A stretch of DNA of 64,000 nt from Anticarsia gemmatalis (lineage: Eukaryota; Arthropoda; Insecta; Lepidoptera; Erebidae). Position 1 is the first letter of the stretch. Every line of letters begins with the position of its first letter. The notes under the pieces were generated by a model that saw only the letters and a program-made list of their open reading frames with translations, made no database searches and had not been told where the DNA came from. The stretch spans positions 3,355,501 to 3,419,500 of the forward strand of contig NC_134747.1 of assembly GCF_050436995.1 (NCBI RefSeq). Direction: 5' to 3'. A program made the position numbers and the translations under genes. Positions 10,901 through 23,839 of the stretch are shown here, piece by piece.

Positions 10901-12899
10901 TTCGTTAGTGTTCAATAGAGTTAAAAAATAATTGTCACAAACTATCGACATAATAAATAAACAGTTATTTTCAATAGAAAATCACTCAAGGAAGAGCTTT
11001 GTAGAAATATGAGATTTTTTTTTATTTTTCTTAATGAAATATAGAACATTCAAATAATAAATATCTTCAAAAACTTGGGAAAACTAGCCTTCACATTAAA
11101 GAATTGTCGAAAGAACTTTACATTTATCATACCCTACTTATTGAACCGCTACCACAATTTCTCACAAACTCGACATTACTACTTCTTAATCGACATTCTC
11201 ACTAAAGACCCCAATACATATGATGTGCCTCGCCCGACTGCTTCAAGTAATTACTTTACGTTCTCGAGTCGAATCCAATACGTCGAGTCTTTGTGCAGTC
11301 GTGTGTGAGATATCTCTTGTCTTGTCGTGAGGAATTCGAATTTAATTATATTGGTTTGAATGCAGTGACGGGAAGTTGGATAAAGAATGTTATATGTAGC
11401 TGGTAGAAGGGTGGGGATTTTAATCTTTGTGAGGGCTTAGATTATAATGCTGTAATAGTCTACGTGTTCGAAATGAAAGTGAGAATGGATTGTTTTCTCA
11501 TTGTAATTGCTTATTAGTTGTGTATAACACAGGCAGATTCGTAGCAACGCTTGTAACAGCTAGCATGGTTTGATTTTGGTTTTGAAAATTGCTGTTTGGT
11601 CTTTTGATTTGGGTTTCATCAGTGATTTTCAGACGCAATTAGCTAGCTTTTAAAAAGTGTGGTTATATGCTCGAGAAGTTTAAACCTACATTTTGAAAGA
11701 TTGACTATTAGTAACGAGCTTTTGGACTATTTTCTATACTAAGCAGCAGTAGGACAATAATTATGTAATAGAATATTTTTGCAAAAATCAAAGTAAGTCA
11801 GATTAAAATTACAAGCCAAATAACTTTGTATGCCCGAATATTGCAACAAGTCTTAGCTAAGAATATTATGCAAGAGACAAGCTGAGTAGAGTGACAAAAT
11901 AGAAACACATAAATTCGTTAAATGACGTCTTCGATAGATTACGTATAGTTACACTTACTCTTACATACATAAAGCACACAATACCCACTATTGAAATACC
12001 AAAGGCGATCTAAACTCTACCGGAGTTATCACTTGACCCTTAGTTAATTGATCGTAGTTTACGTATTGAGATGCCTTGCCGCTTCACCGAACGATTGATG
12101 TTTCTACGTTATATCTTCCTGTGTAGTGATATTAAACTGTTTTAAAATATGTTAGTAACTAACAATGAAGCAGTTAGTTCGATTTTAATGAGGATAGTAT
12201 TATAAACTTTATTTTGTTCATAATTTTTGAATGCTGAACGGAGTATCGTAGTATGGTTTAGTTTATAATCGTTTCTTTGTATGGTTTCATGGCTGTAATA
12301 TTTTCGAAGATTATGCAGATCTATCTAAATACACACTCGTTTCCATTGTTGGCATCGTACAATAAGTAGCAAGAACAAGACAATAACTTAACTACTATTA
12401 TTAACAGAACTTGCAAAAACCTATAATGCCCGACTAGTAAACCGAACCTGGGACTCAGCGATCAGCTGTCGCACGCTGACTACAAATATAGTCAGTAAAC
12501 AGCCTCACAAAATATTAACTGATAACTTCCGTATTCTTATTAGAATATAACTGTATACGAATAAAAAGCCTTTCAAAATGTTCCAAGACAATAAAACTAA
12601 ATAACGAAATAAGGAACAAATCAGACACTTCATGAATAACGTAACATGAATCTGGACATTTTATGAATAATCCTTATAAACTGAGACTTGAACACAATTA
12701 GAATAAATCTCAATATTTTCCACGTGAATTATTCAACGTCAAAAGTTATAGGTTTATTTTTATTTCGTCTTTCTTTTCGTAAGTAGAACTAGTTAGTTCT
12801 TTAAGAGAAGAAAATATTTGATTTGGGTTAATTTATGACCATTATTTATTCTTGTTTTTCATTCATGATTATTCATTCATTAATATCGTCTAGGATAAC
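7941..12899. other. Noncoding DNA with LINE-tail and retroelement remnants
   Basis: No gene is supported. There is a CpG-rich patch at 8060-8260, a retroelement remnant at about 8385-8500 (CAAAACTACTGCTGTAATG, AGCTGAACGGATTTGGATAT), a LINE tail at about 8950-9090 (GGTGCGGGTTAGGGACTTTG), a degenerate MITE piece at 9820-9880 and a reversed SINE-like B-box around 12440-12490. The rest is AT-rich. Confidence 0.5.
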
Positions 12900-13060
12900 A
12901 GACGATTTCGTACCGCTGTTGTTGAATGTAGTAATAATAAATACCTATCGATAAATTTTACATGAAAAACTGATCAGCGCCCCTAGCGTATTCCGAAAGA
13001 ACTACTTTTGCAAGTCATTTTAAATCTCTATGGTATCGAGTGTAGAGAATCACGACAACA
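12900..13060 (+). mobile_element. CTGATCAGCGCC MITE, degenerate copy
   Basis: This contains CTGATCAGCGCCCCTAGCGT, ACTACTTTTGCAAGTCATTT and TAAATCTCTATGGTATCGAG, matching the core of the better-preserved copies at 19121-19297 and 54205-54392. Its termini are eroded. Confidence 0.5.
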
Positions 13061-13445
13061 ACAAGCTAATTTGAATAATTCTAGGACTACATTGTGGTTC
13101 TCCCAAAATCTGTCATTTTCTTAAGATAATTTTGCTAATCCTCTTTATTCATAGAAATGATTCAACACAATATCTACTATAATTTAACAAATGAATTATA
13201 TAGTAGTAAATAAATAGAGGTAGCAAGTTAATAGGTTTAAGTTTCGTTTTCATTCAGTTTCAGACAAACTTATATTGAAACGTTGAATACGCTTTCGTTT
13301 GCCTTTGTGAAGGAATCGTAGACGGCGATAGCTTTTGTACTTAAATCGGTAGCTTTTAAACCAAGATTACTATTATTAAAGAAACATTGTTATTTAAAAA
13401 GGTACTTTGGCCACTGATTAATATGAATGATTTTAATTTAATATT

Positions 13446-13682
13446 CTCTAGAGGCCGCCCGCGACTTCGTCGGCGTGGAAACCCTTCCCGTGTAAATCCT
13501 GATCCCTCGGGAATTCGGGGATAAAAAGTGTGTAGCCTATGTGTTATTCTGGGTCTTCAGCTACCTACGTTCCAAATTTCATCGTAATCGGTGCAGTAGT
13601 ATTTGCGTGAAAGAGTAACAAACATCCATCCATACATACATACATCCATTCTCTCAAACTTTCGCATTTATAATATTAGTAG
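13446..13682 (+). repeat. Retroelement 3' end, CCCGCGACTTCGT family
   Basis: GCCGCCCGCGACTTCGTCGG, AGCCTATGTGTTATTCTGGG, CCAAATTTCATCGTAATCGG and a CATACATACATACAT microsatellite, ending CATTTATAATATTAGTAGGAT. The same family appears reversed at 59919-60125 and as a fragment at 36838-36960. Confidence 0.65.
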
Positions 13683-15756
13683 GATGTGTTATTGATCTCT
13701 GTAAGAAAGCGGTAGTACTGCCGACTACGCGGTCTCCAGGTTTAAAACGGGAATAGTGACATAATTACTGACATTATTGACATTACTATCCCACTGCTGG
13801 GCAAAAGGTCTCCTCCCAAGCGAGGGAAGGGTTAGGCCTTGAGTAGACCACGCTGGCTAAATGCGACGACTTTGCACACCCTCAATAAATGTATTTGATA
13901 CCTAAAATTTTGCGATGTAGAATTTCATCACGCTGTTTCAAATTACTAATATATTTTAAAAATTAACCGACAATTTATTTAAATAATTCTACATGTAACT
14001 ATAATAAGATTAGCATGTCGTACAATATTTAAGCAGTCGTCTGCAACGTGGCGTCTGAGACGTCTCAAACTCTCCCAACTTCGTCTGAGTACAAGGCAAA
14101 GTTGTTTGAAAGAGAAAATTACCTGCAACTTGTTCCACGGAAATAATTTCACTTGATGTTATGTGGATAACGGATTTTTATATGTTGAAGGTATTTGTTG
14201 ATACTCCTTGTTTTTGTTATGCCACAGATTTACGAGATTACAGGTTCAATTTGTTTTATTTTAGGTGAACCTTATGCCTGGGCCATTTTCCACCAGTTTT
14301 CTTTAGGGTAGACTGACAGAAAATGTCCTGGTGTAGATTATCAGCCAATCTACCTAGGGAAGATGCAGAGATTATCATATTCGGTAGTTTTATGAGGATG
14401 TTTTTTTGTGCTATGTGGTAGATTTGCCAATGTTAGATACCTATAAGTTAAAAGTCACAAGTTCACATTACGTCAAAGCATGGTATATTCTTTATTAAGG
14501 TACATAGTATTTGATGCCTGCTTGATATTAAATACATTTTCAACTAAATCGTCTTACATTTCGAAAAGCCAAAATTCTTATCTATTATTTTATTCGTATC
14601 TGATGGAGGGACTCATAACAATTTATTTTTCTGTTACCTGGGAAATGTTCTAAGTGCAAGTCATTGAAAATGCCTTCATCGATATTTCAAATTTTAGGTG
14701 GAATCTAACAAAAATACATTCCTTTCCATTCCTACTGGTATTGTTTCCATTCGCCATTAAGTTTTCACAAAAGGAAACAATCGTTGAAAAGCCATGACTC
14801 ACGTCAGTAACGCGTGTGCAATAGAAACGTGCTATACCGTGTACTTTGATGTCATTTCCATTGCATTGAAAGTATAAATGGCTTTTTAATTGTAACGATT
14901 TTTGTAATACTTTTCGTGTGTATATTTTTTTGTTCGATTGAAGAAAAGTTATTGAATATTTATTGTTAGTCACAAAAAGGTTCCCCATGGTTAAGGAACT
15001 ACTTTTTCTTCTTCTTGTCGTATGGTTAGTGTTACATTTGTTCGTTTATATAGACATATTATAGACAGATTCTTATATTAAATTATTGCACGTTTTATTA
15101 ATCATTCTCAAAAGGAAAAATCGCTTAATAAAATTTTCACTTCATTACTACACTATAATGATATTCTAAATCTAAACCACCAACTTTTAACAATATTCTC
15201 ATACATAATAGTTATCTTTGTTACCAATACTTGACGAACGAAATCTACAACTAACGCAGACGTTCGCATCGTTAGTGTTCCGACATTGTGCCTATTTGTA
15301 CGATAACGAAGCTGGCTTATTATTTAGATACTATATAGTATTGTGATAGGGCTGGCAGAATATGACAATTATTTTGATCTTGACATTGTTCATGGTTTGT
15401 TGGCAAGCAACATACAGTAACATTGTGTATAGTGTTTTATTAGACAGTGGCACCAAACCAGGGCGAAGAAATATAATTTTATGAACGTTTTAAAGAAAAT
15501 AAAGCAAATTTTAAAGAGATATTCAGAAACAGTGTTTGCATCATTTTTCATCTGCATTTTTTCTCATCTGTTTGAATATTTTTGCAGAATTTCATGCCAT
15601 CCGAAAATACATATTCTACGGCTTTCGGGCAAATTCTTTGAAATGCACGATTCGGATCGAACGTGCATCAAAATACGAGAACACTCGCTCTGTGAAATAT
15701 CGAAAAATCGGCTAGGTGTGAGTCGAAAAAACACGTTTATAGTATCGGGACCTTAC
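13683..15756. other. Noncoding DNA with one LINE tail
   Basis: A LINE-tail fragment lies at about 13785-13870 (CCCACTGCTGGGCAAAAGGT, GACCACGCTGGCTAA). The rest, including the 112-codon open frame at 14650-14988 (minus), shows no exon signals. Confidence 0.5.
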
Positions 15757-15955
15757 AATTTATTTAAATTTTCTGTATTTGTTGTTATAGCGGCAATGGA
15801 AAAACGTAATTTGTGAAAGTTTCAGCTTTCGAGCTATAACGGTTTATAAGAAACAGCCTGGCAAATAGACGGACATACAGACAGACGGACGGACAGACAG
15901 CGGAGGCTTACATAGTAATAGGGTTCCGTTTTTACCCTTTGGTTACAGAACCCTA
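15757..15955 (+). repeat. LINE 3' end with GGGTTCCGTTTTTACCC motif
   Basis: AAAGTTTCAGCTTTCGAGCT, CAGACGGACGGACAGACAGC and AATAGGGTTCCGTTTTTACC, ending in AGAACCCTAAAAA. It is a well-known type of lepidopteran non-LTR retroelement tail. The open frame at 15481-15816 runs into it and is not a gene. Confidence 0.65.
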
Positions 15956-17651
15956 AAAATAGTGGAAAAATACTCTGTAGAACAAAATATCGTGTAGGCG
16001 TCATCCTTATTACCGATAGTGTTCATTTAGTTCTCACAAGACAAATGTTGTGGAATTAATCTTTTTCTCATGTTGTCAGCTCGTCTAGACTAGACGTCCA
16101 TTGAATTAATAATATTTATTAGTATTTATTTAACAAATTGACACATTTCAGGTCAGCGAGCAATACAATAAATTAGCGTTGAAGAAGATAGTCTGTCTGG
16201 ATTGTTGAAAAATGTTACACAACTACTTATTAAATCGGAATGTGTACACAAAACGTTTCCAATTAGTAATAAAACATACAGTCGAATTGAGAACTTCCTC
16301 CTTTTTTTAAGTCGGTTAATAAAAACGAAAGTTTGTGATGATGGATGTATGTATGTAAGTTACTATTTCACGTAATAACTATTGAACTGACTGAAACACA
16401 CACACGGGTAAAGTTGCATTTAATATTCCCATAAATTAATATCAGATGACTCCATTATGAATTAATTAAAATTCACTGTACAGATCTTTACAATATCAAA
16501 CAATAAATACAATAGATTCGAACCACAGCGGCAGTACCTAAGTCAATCGTTTTGAACAAACGTCGAACCAATTAATGCATGCTCATGTTAATCCTCATGA
16601 ATAAGAAGAAAACGTTAGTATTTGATACTTTTTTGCATCAAATAAATAACAACTAGAACGGGCATCTCAAAATACTTTCTCGTACAAAACGGAAATATGT
16701 CCGATGTCGATTCGCGATTGTGTCCATTTTTGTTCGCTACATTTTCTGTCGAATTCGTCTCAGCGTATGACGGTTTTCGCCCGATTTATCGAGAAAGCCC
16801 GATGCTGATATTGAATCGAATATCCGATCAAGTGGGCCAATTGTCATATTTCAAAAGTTGGACGATTTCGTGGGTGTCTGTGACGTAATTCTGAACGAGT
16901 GTGGTCTGCTTGATGTTAAAGTGATAGTTAATTTCGACCATTCTTGATCACAAGTGTATGTTACATTTGCTGATATTTTTTAAATTAAATAACGCTTGTA
17001 TTACGTAATTCTAATGTATATAAAACATTGTACTTCCCAATTCCTGGTCCTGTTTTGCTTTGAAAATTATTTTCTTTCAAAATTGAAGCTTTAATTAACA
17101 AAACATAAGATTAAATTAATCAATATCTAAACAAACTAAGTGCCATCTTGAAAATCTATTTTTTTTATACGATTAGAATTTACCAACGAATTCGGTTACA
17201 TTTAGTTAGAACAAAGCTTATTTCCGTATTTCTTACAACTCTCCACAGATATAATATTAAGAAATCTTCCCCTACTTCAATTCTCAACTCAATTCCTTTA
17301 TTCCACATAAAACTTCTGAAAGCAATACATCATGATATTCCAAAGATAAGTAGCTAGAACTAACACGAAGTTAGAAAACTAGATCTTACTTCTAGAACTG
17401 CATACTCGAGTTTTCCACTCTCTCAAGGAAATCGGTAAAGCTAGCGATATTGATCAGAATTATGTGGTATACGAGTATGTTCGCTATCGTACTATCAAGT
17501 TCCTGAAATTTAGTTCGAAGTTATGTATGAAGGAGTTAATTCTACGTAAAATGTTTCAGTCATTTATTCATTTCACGTGTGTTTGATGATAGAAATCTTA
17601 TAACATGTAAGTCTTATGTTTTCTTAGTATAAAACAATTTAATTGATAGTA
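15956..17651. other. Noncoding DNA with short retroelement remnants
   Basis: A short remnant 'CCTCCTTTTTTTAAGTCGGTT' lies near 16295-16320 and a GATGTATGTATGTAAG stretch near 16345. No gene is seen. Confidence 0.5.
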
Positions 17652-17661
17652 AGCCGGTCTG

Positions 17662-17784
17662 CATGCAAAGTCCCCAACCCGCACTTGGCCAGCGTGGTGG
17701 ACTCAAGGCCTAACCCCTCCTTCATTACGGGAGGAGACCCTTGTCCTGCGGTGGGACGGATATGGGTTAATAAAAAAAAAAAAA
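17662..17784 (+). mobile_element. Truncated LINE/SINE insertion with poly-A and 10-bp TSD
   Basis: The element contains CCCCAACCCGCACTTGGCC, GCGTGGTGGACTCAAGGCC and GGAGGAGACCCTTGTCCTGC, ending in a poly-A run. AGCCGGTCTG flanks it on both sides (17652-17661, 17785-17794), a perfect target-site duplication. It is a 5'-truncated retrotransposed copy, 123 bp long. Related tails without clear duplications lie near 8950, 13785, 22800, 35370, 43430 and 50500. Confidence 0.8.
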
Positions 17785-17794
17785 AGCCGGTCTG

Positions 17795-18529
17795 ACAAGT
17801 CTGAATAAAACTAGGTGACAGTAAGTAGGTATAAAGAATTAGTTCGGTTCCAGAGCATCACCTTCCATCCAAAAGGCAATTACTGCGGTGGTTTTATAGT
17901 GATCAAACCAAGCCACTATTTCCTAACCTAGATTTTTTTTTTCCCACCATCAACGTACGAGGCGGGTTAGGAAGAAAGGTAATGCACACCTACGATCAAA
18001 ATGTCACCATATAGCACTGACTGCTTATTTTGTTCTACATTTAAGTAGATTTTTCAAACGTTGACGAAAAAAAAACATTGGGTGAAAATCTATATACATT
18101 ATACTACACTTTCATAGTCTTTACAATTTATATTTTACCATAGACCTTACGCCTGGAAACTTTTTCATAGCGTTGAGTCATGCTTAACCTCGAAAACAAC
18201 ATCGCGATGCTATAAACTATTTTATGCAAATAGCGAGGCCTTCGGATCGCTGAAGTTAGCAATATGTACAAAACGATAATAGAATTGCTTCGTAAGATAT
18301 GATACTGTAAGGTTCAAGGTTCGAATCGATATGATTTATGATTGCGGGGGTCGACGGTTGATATTTTTAGAATTCGTGGAATGGTTTGTAGGATTAAGTT
18401 TAGTTGAGTTTTATATTTGAGGATTGGGATAAAAATGGTATTGGTAGGTGCTATGCTATAATGCTGTTTATAATACATAAGTAAATTACTTATCTTATTA
18501 ACATTTGCGTTACACAAATAAGTACTATA
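17795..18529. other. Noncoding DNA, nothing recognised
   Basis: AT-rich, with a GC-richer piece around 17945-17975 and a tRNA B-box-like GGTTCGAATC near 18310-18330 that is too isolated to call a SINE. Confidence 0.45.
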
Positions 18530-18762
18530 AAATTGTAGAGTTTGCTTGTTTGTTTGGTTGAACACGATATTCTCAAGAACTACTGGTGCGAATTGAAAAA
18601 TTATTTGACTGTTGGATAGCCTATCTATAGGCTATCCTATCTATAGGCTATGTAACATTACGCTACGGGCATTAAGAGCAGCAACGAAAGGTGTTACAAA
18701 AACGGAAAATAATGACCCATTCTCTCTTATGTGATGCAAAAGAAGTTGCGCAGGTCAGCTAG
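18530..18762 (-). repeat. CTAGCTGACCCG-family repeat, copy 4, with 16-bp tandem duplication
   Basis: A reverse-oriented, diverged copy ending GCGCAGGTCAGCTAG. CCTATCTATAGGCTAT occurs twice in tandem (18620-18635, 18636-18651), exact over 16 bp, a private duplication of this copy. Confidence 0.75.
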
Positions 18763-19120
18763 TTTATTACATACTAGGATACGGAAATTGTTGACTGAAT
18801 GACAAAGCTACGGCCAGTGTAACCTGCGCTGAAACGTTAGGCATTGAAAAGTTAATTACCTTTTCAATTTCAGGCTCATAGAAAATGAAATATCTAAACA
18901 AAGCATGGACATTCATCACATATCAAAATATATTCTAAACCACGTTATTACCTTTATACAATACCTAATACGACATGTATTGACGTGACACATTAATCCT
19001 ATATTGTGTTATCGCCGTCACGGTGCGTGACACCGGACGTCACGCCGTCACGCTTATGTATGGAGCCTAATTATTATCATTATTGCAATTATTGTCGATC
19101 TCATATTATGTGGTAGAGAC

Positions 19121-19297
19121 CAGTAGCGCGATTCTGTGCAGTCGTTACTATCGAGTACCGAAAGCTTGACATTTAAAATGTACTGCCAAAATAGTTCTGA
19201 CGACGCCCGTCAGAGGCGCTGATCAGATTTTCATATAAAATGTTTCGATGACAGATTGGTTGTCGTTAGTCGATAGTAGTAGGGAATCGAGCTACTG
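19121..19297. mobile_element. CTGATCAGCGCC MITE, well-preserved copy
   Basis: The ends CAGTAGCGCGATTC and GAATCGAGCTACTG are inverted repeats, and a core GAGGCGCTGATCAG lies in the middle. It interrupts another repeat: GTGGTAGAGAC on the left and AGAACGCCACTTGG on the right match the unbroken GTAGAGACCAGAGAATGCCA at 24817. Comparison with that empty site suggests a 3-bp duplication, CAG/CTG. Confidence 0.7.
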
Positions 19298-19374
19298 AGA
19301 ACGCCACTTGGTACGATCGTTACGTTCTTCCTTTGCTTCATTTACGCAACATGTCATACCGTGATTATCTAATA

Positions 19375-19638
19375 CTAGCTGACCCGCGCAACTCCGCTTG
19401 CGTCAGATTAGAGAGAATGGGTGAATTTTTCCCCGTTTTCGAAACATTTTTTAATGGTACTCTGCTCCTCTTAGTCGTAGCGTGATGATATATAGCCTAA
19501 AGCCTTCCTTAATAAATAGGCTATCTAACACTGAAATATTTTTTCAAATCGTACCAGTAGTTCCCGAGATTAGCGCGTTCAAACAAACAAACAAACAAAC
19601 TCTTCAGCTTTATAACATTAATATAATTTAGTATAGAT
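19375..19638 (+). repeat. CTAGCTGACCCG-family repeat, copy 5
   Basis: A forward copy starting CTAGCTGACCCGCGCAACTC and ending TAGTATAGAT, with CAAA units before the end. It runs directly into a second repeat family (19639-19820). Confidence 0.8.
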
Positions 19639-19820
19639 ATAAAATTCTCGCGTCACAGTTTTCGTTGCCATACTCCTCCGAAACGGCTTGGTCGATTCTA
19701 ATGAAATTTTGTGAGCATATTGAGTAGGTCTGAGAATCGGCCAACATCTATTTTTCATACCACTAAGTGACATTTTTTTTTATTCATATGGCAAAACAAC
19801 GTTTGCCGGGTGAGCTAGTG
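19639..19820 (+). repeat. Second interspersed repeat family, copy A
   Basis: This contains CATACTCCTCCGAAACGGCT, TCTAATGAAATTTTGTGAGC and CACTAAGTGACA, and ends near GCCGGGTGAGCTAG. It shares these blocks, inverted, with 24965-25147. It joins copy 5 of the other family without a gap, so the two may be one composite element. Confidence 0.65.
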
Positions 19821-20261
19821 TTTATCTATAATACTGTTAGATAATTCCAAGTATAACTAATATTTATCTCTAACCACAGATCGGCCATCATTGTTTACTT
19901 TACACAATATACGTATATCTCTATATTGTATCCTATTGTTCAAATTTCGATGTTATCGTGTATTGTATGTAGGTACTAATACTACTAATATTGTTATTGC
20001 ATTGTACAATATTCAATGTATGGAATAACAGGCGGTGATGACCGTTTAATTTGCGTATTACATTGACTGTATTGAGGTTGAACTATATTATATAGATGTT
20101 CATTGACGTTGAGCATTATTGAATGTTTGGTAGTATTAAATTGAATTTAAAGGGAATATAAATATTTTAGAGAAATACGTAAAAACGTAGATATTGTAAA
20201 ATTGAGGACAGCTAGCTAAGATAATATATTTAAAATTCAAAGAATTTCATATTCATATCAA

Positions 20262-20470
20262 TTCAGCGACTGCTGATAATAATGAGGTGTCAGGTTCGAT
20301 TCCCGGGTCGAGTATAGTACTTTTGGTCTCTTATTCATATTGGAATGTGTTCCAATAGTAGCCTGAAGTTTGGTTACATGCCCGGTAAATAACGATAGGC
20401 TCGCACCATGGGACTAACATTTTTATGCCGACTGGGTGGGTGTATTTTCTACATCTCTGTCTAAAAGTTC
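20262..20470 (+). mobile_element. tRNA-derived SINE
   Basis: A pol III B-box-like CAGGTTCGATTCCCGGGT, followed by GGAATGTGTTCCAATAGTAG, TGCCCGGTAAATAACGATAG, CTCGCACCATGGGACTAACA and a GGGTGGGTGTA end. This is the structure of lepidopteran SINEs. It is not a working tRNA gene, as there is no cloverleaf. Confidence 0.6.
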
Positions 20471-23400
20471 CCGACTTACACACAGTTAACAGATACACTT
20501 ACGTTAACAGACGTTACATTATGTATGTATGTGAGGTCAATTTGACGGCAAAAAAAACACATTATTAAACCTATGATTATACTAAAATGCAAGACTTCAT
20601 GTATAGTCATTACCCTACAACTAACTACCTATATTATTATCAAAACCAAGGTACCAACCAAACAGAGCCTTATTAGAAATTCTCTGTCCACATCGAGGGA
20701 ACATTTCCCTGAAGGGACAGCAAAAACATTTACACAGTACACAAAATATGTCTAGCATTTCTAGACAGACTGAAATAGGCTTCTAAGTCCTGAACTTTTT
20801 CTTACGTATGCAAACCACTGACGATAGGTTTGTTTGAATAAATTTAAGTAGTTACAGCTAGAATAACATTTCGAATCTATTTTACCGAGTCTGGTATATT
20901 CTTTGAACAACCATGGTCATACAACATTTCGACTATAATCTCATAATCCAAAGCCTTAAAACGCTAGAAAAAGACGGGTATAATTAACAAAAAATACAGG
21001 TTAAGTTAAATTTACTGCACCTATTTGATTTCTTCACTAAAATCATGCCTTATATTCGTTGCAAGCCTCTTCAAATTCATCGTTGCTCGCGTAAAACAAC
21101 TTCAATATTACGAACATAGGCAATTTCCCGCCGCTCATATGGTTAAAGGTAACATTTACTGCTAAACGTGCCAATAAATATACTAGAGGTTACTTATCTT
21201 AACGGCATCGTGCGAGCATTGATCGTGTACTTCACAATGAATTGTTATTAGAATGATGAGACCGTTTTTTACTAAATAAATGATACCGAATAAAAGTACT
21301 GAAATTTCGTATATTAAGGTGGAAATTTCAGTACGTTTTTCGCCATTTGTGCGCCATTTTTGCCCATAGTAAAGAGAATAATCACGCATTCCAGTCACAT
21401 TGAATATTGGTAAATGAAATAAAAATTAAACACCCAACTTGCCTTAGTCTTATGCCCAGTGTTAAGTTATATTCCTAATGGCCTTAAAAATTAGCAATCT
21501 AGTAGAAGAAATCCAAACTCGATGACGTTGGTCCACCTTTTATCGCGATTGCCGATTGCTGCGATATATTTAATAAGTAAAAAATTGTAATAATTAACCG
21601 AGATTCAAACGTGTGTCATATATATAAAGTGTAATTTAGTTTTAAGTTTCTTTATAGGGACACATTTAGACCCTTAGAACAGTAACATGTTTGAAAGTGA
21701 TGAAAGGTAAATGTTGCATCGCATTTACGACTCCTAAGGGTGATATCTGGGTCATCCAAATTGACAGAAAACATCAGGAGGGCCATAATTTCGTTTTACG
21801 TAACGCCCATAAAATATCACATACCTATTTATAGCTTTTGAAGTTAATTTAGAAGTATACATGCTTATGTTTGTTATGCTATATTCATATGCAAGTTTAT
21901 CAATACACCTTAAATTGTCTTTATTAAACAAACATACTTGAAAGTATGCTAAATATTAGGAACTTAAGAAACCCAACTTCCAACTAAAAAAATGGTCCCA
22001 CGATTTATTTATAGAGAATAATTCTCAGTGTCGGGGGTTTGGAATTCTCTATCTATCTATCTAATCAGCCCGTTTGTACCCACTGTTGAATATAGGCCTC
22101 CCCCTCAGCACGCCACTTAATACGGTCCTGCGAAATTTTGGAAATATACCTACAGAAAAAAAAAAAATCCCTACAGAAAATTCAAATCGTAATTTTTTTA
22201 CAGCTATGTTAGCTGCGATTTCTATAATTTCATCTAACAAACTCTCGTTTAAAAATCAATGTAAACCATCAGAGTTCTATTAAGAGTAATCACTACTTTC
22301 AACCAAACAATAGTTTCTCCATTTTACTTTCTATAAAAGGACGGTCTATAAAAACGGGTAGCGGACCTTTTAGGGCATTAGGGAAATTACACGACCGTGC
22401 TTAGTTTGCGGTAGGCTGTCGTGTGTTTGTCTAATAGAAACATTGTATACGCTGATTCTACGCGACCAGACTATGCTTATGATAGCAATAATATACCTAT
22501 TAATAGAGGCTAAGATCATGTTATTTTACTAGAGAGTTAAGTTTAGGGATCTCTTTCGGTATTAGGTAAGAAGCAAGTCTAATATTGTCCTCATAGGCGA
22601 TATCCGTCTACGGGGAGGCCAATTTCGTTGAAACCGGGAAAGCAAGTCTATTCAATGTAGCAAACAACAGGCATTTAAAAAACAGAAGTTACATTTAAGC
22701 CCTAAATGAAACTTAAACTAAATGATTTCCTTAGACTCTTTTCATTAGACTTATTATATGAGAAGATTACATTAATAAAACATTATTTTTACCCATTCCT
22801 GGCCTACTGCTAGGCAATGGTCTTCTTCCGAACGAGGGAAAATTTGGTAAAACATAACTAATAAAAGCAGAAAAGTTAACAATAGGTCTTTTTAGCAGCT
22901 TTGATAGTCAGGGATTCAGAGGCCCTCACCACAACCCAAAGAGACAACATATAATACGAGTACATCACTGCAGGCTCTGAATATAATATACAGTTTACCT
23001 ATTATTATAATCCATCTACATATTGCATAACCCAGGAAACTCCAACCACGAAATCCGTCCGTAATGAATCAACAGAGATACTGTGATTGAATTCAATAGT
23101 CTATCTATCTGTCGTATCTACCATCTGTTCAATACAATCAGTATTGTAATATTGCACCGTAGCCGTTGTCCGTTCGTGCAATATTGATTAAGTTATTGCA
23201 ATATCGGCAAATTCCAAACAATGTAGATGATTATCTACAGTATGCGATGGATTTGCGATTTGATTTAGGTTTAGATGTATAGAAAAACAATACAGAATTT
23301 AAGTATCTAAATAGTAATGTAAAATATTGAAAATAAAAATTTCTATAGGAATATGTTTGTGCCTATGACTTTAATCTCTATTCTAAGTTTTTGCACGGTG

Positions 23401-23839
23401 CAATAATGATGAGTCATGAAGGGAAACTACCATAAATATAAAAGATATACTGTTTGTTCACTACATAAAAAGCCTAGGTGAGAAAAAAAGCAAAGTATAG
23501 ACGTTATGTTTTTTCTACGTTAACTTCCTAGTTTACTTTCAGAGAGTGATTGAGATATGAGTCTTCTAGACTTTTATTTTATCATGGTTGCTTCGCAATC
23601 GAGAAATATTAACTGTAAAATATTGTTAAACTTATTTTCTTTAATTCTAGAAAATAAGTAGGCCTTGTTATGAGCGGAATTAGGCCTGGATCGGATTTAA
23701 AACTTATTATAAAGATTTAAAGCTAATTTATAAACTACTAATTTAAAAACCTCGCCGCGCTAATTTGCAAGACACTCTAATACTTACGTTTGGGCATAGT
23801 AAAGTAAAAACACAAAATGTAAATCCAGGTAAGCTGCAT
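20471..23839. other. Noncoding DNA with small repeat pieces
   Basis: No exon is supported. It contains a CTATCTATCTATCTA microsatellite at about 22043-22060, next to a LINE-tail piece at 22062-22135 (CCACTGTTGAATATAGGCCT), and another at about 22795-22850. The short open frames are AT-rich. Confidence 0.5.

Noticed and set aside
14650..14988. 112-codon open frame on the minus strand
   Set aside because: No motif, poor codon composition, no splice sites in frame and no neighbouring exons.
15481..15816. 111-codon open frame on the plus strand
   Set aside because: It runs into a known type of LINE 3' end (GGGTTCCGTTTTTACCC) and has no coding signature.
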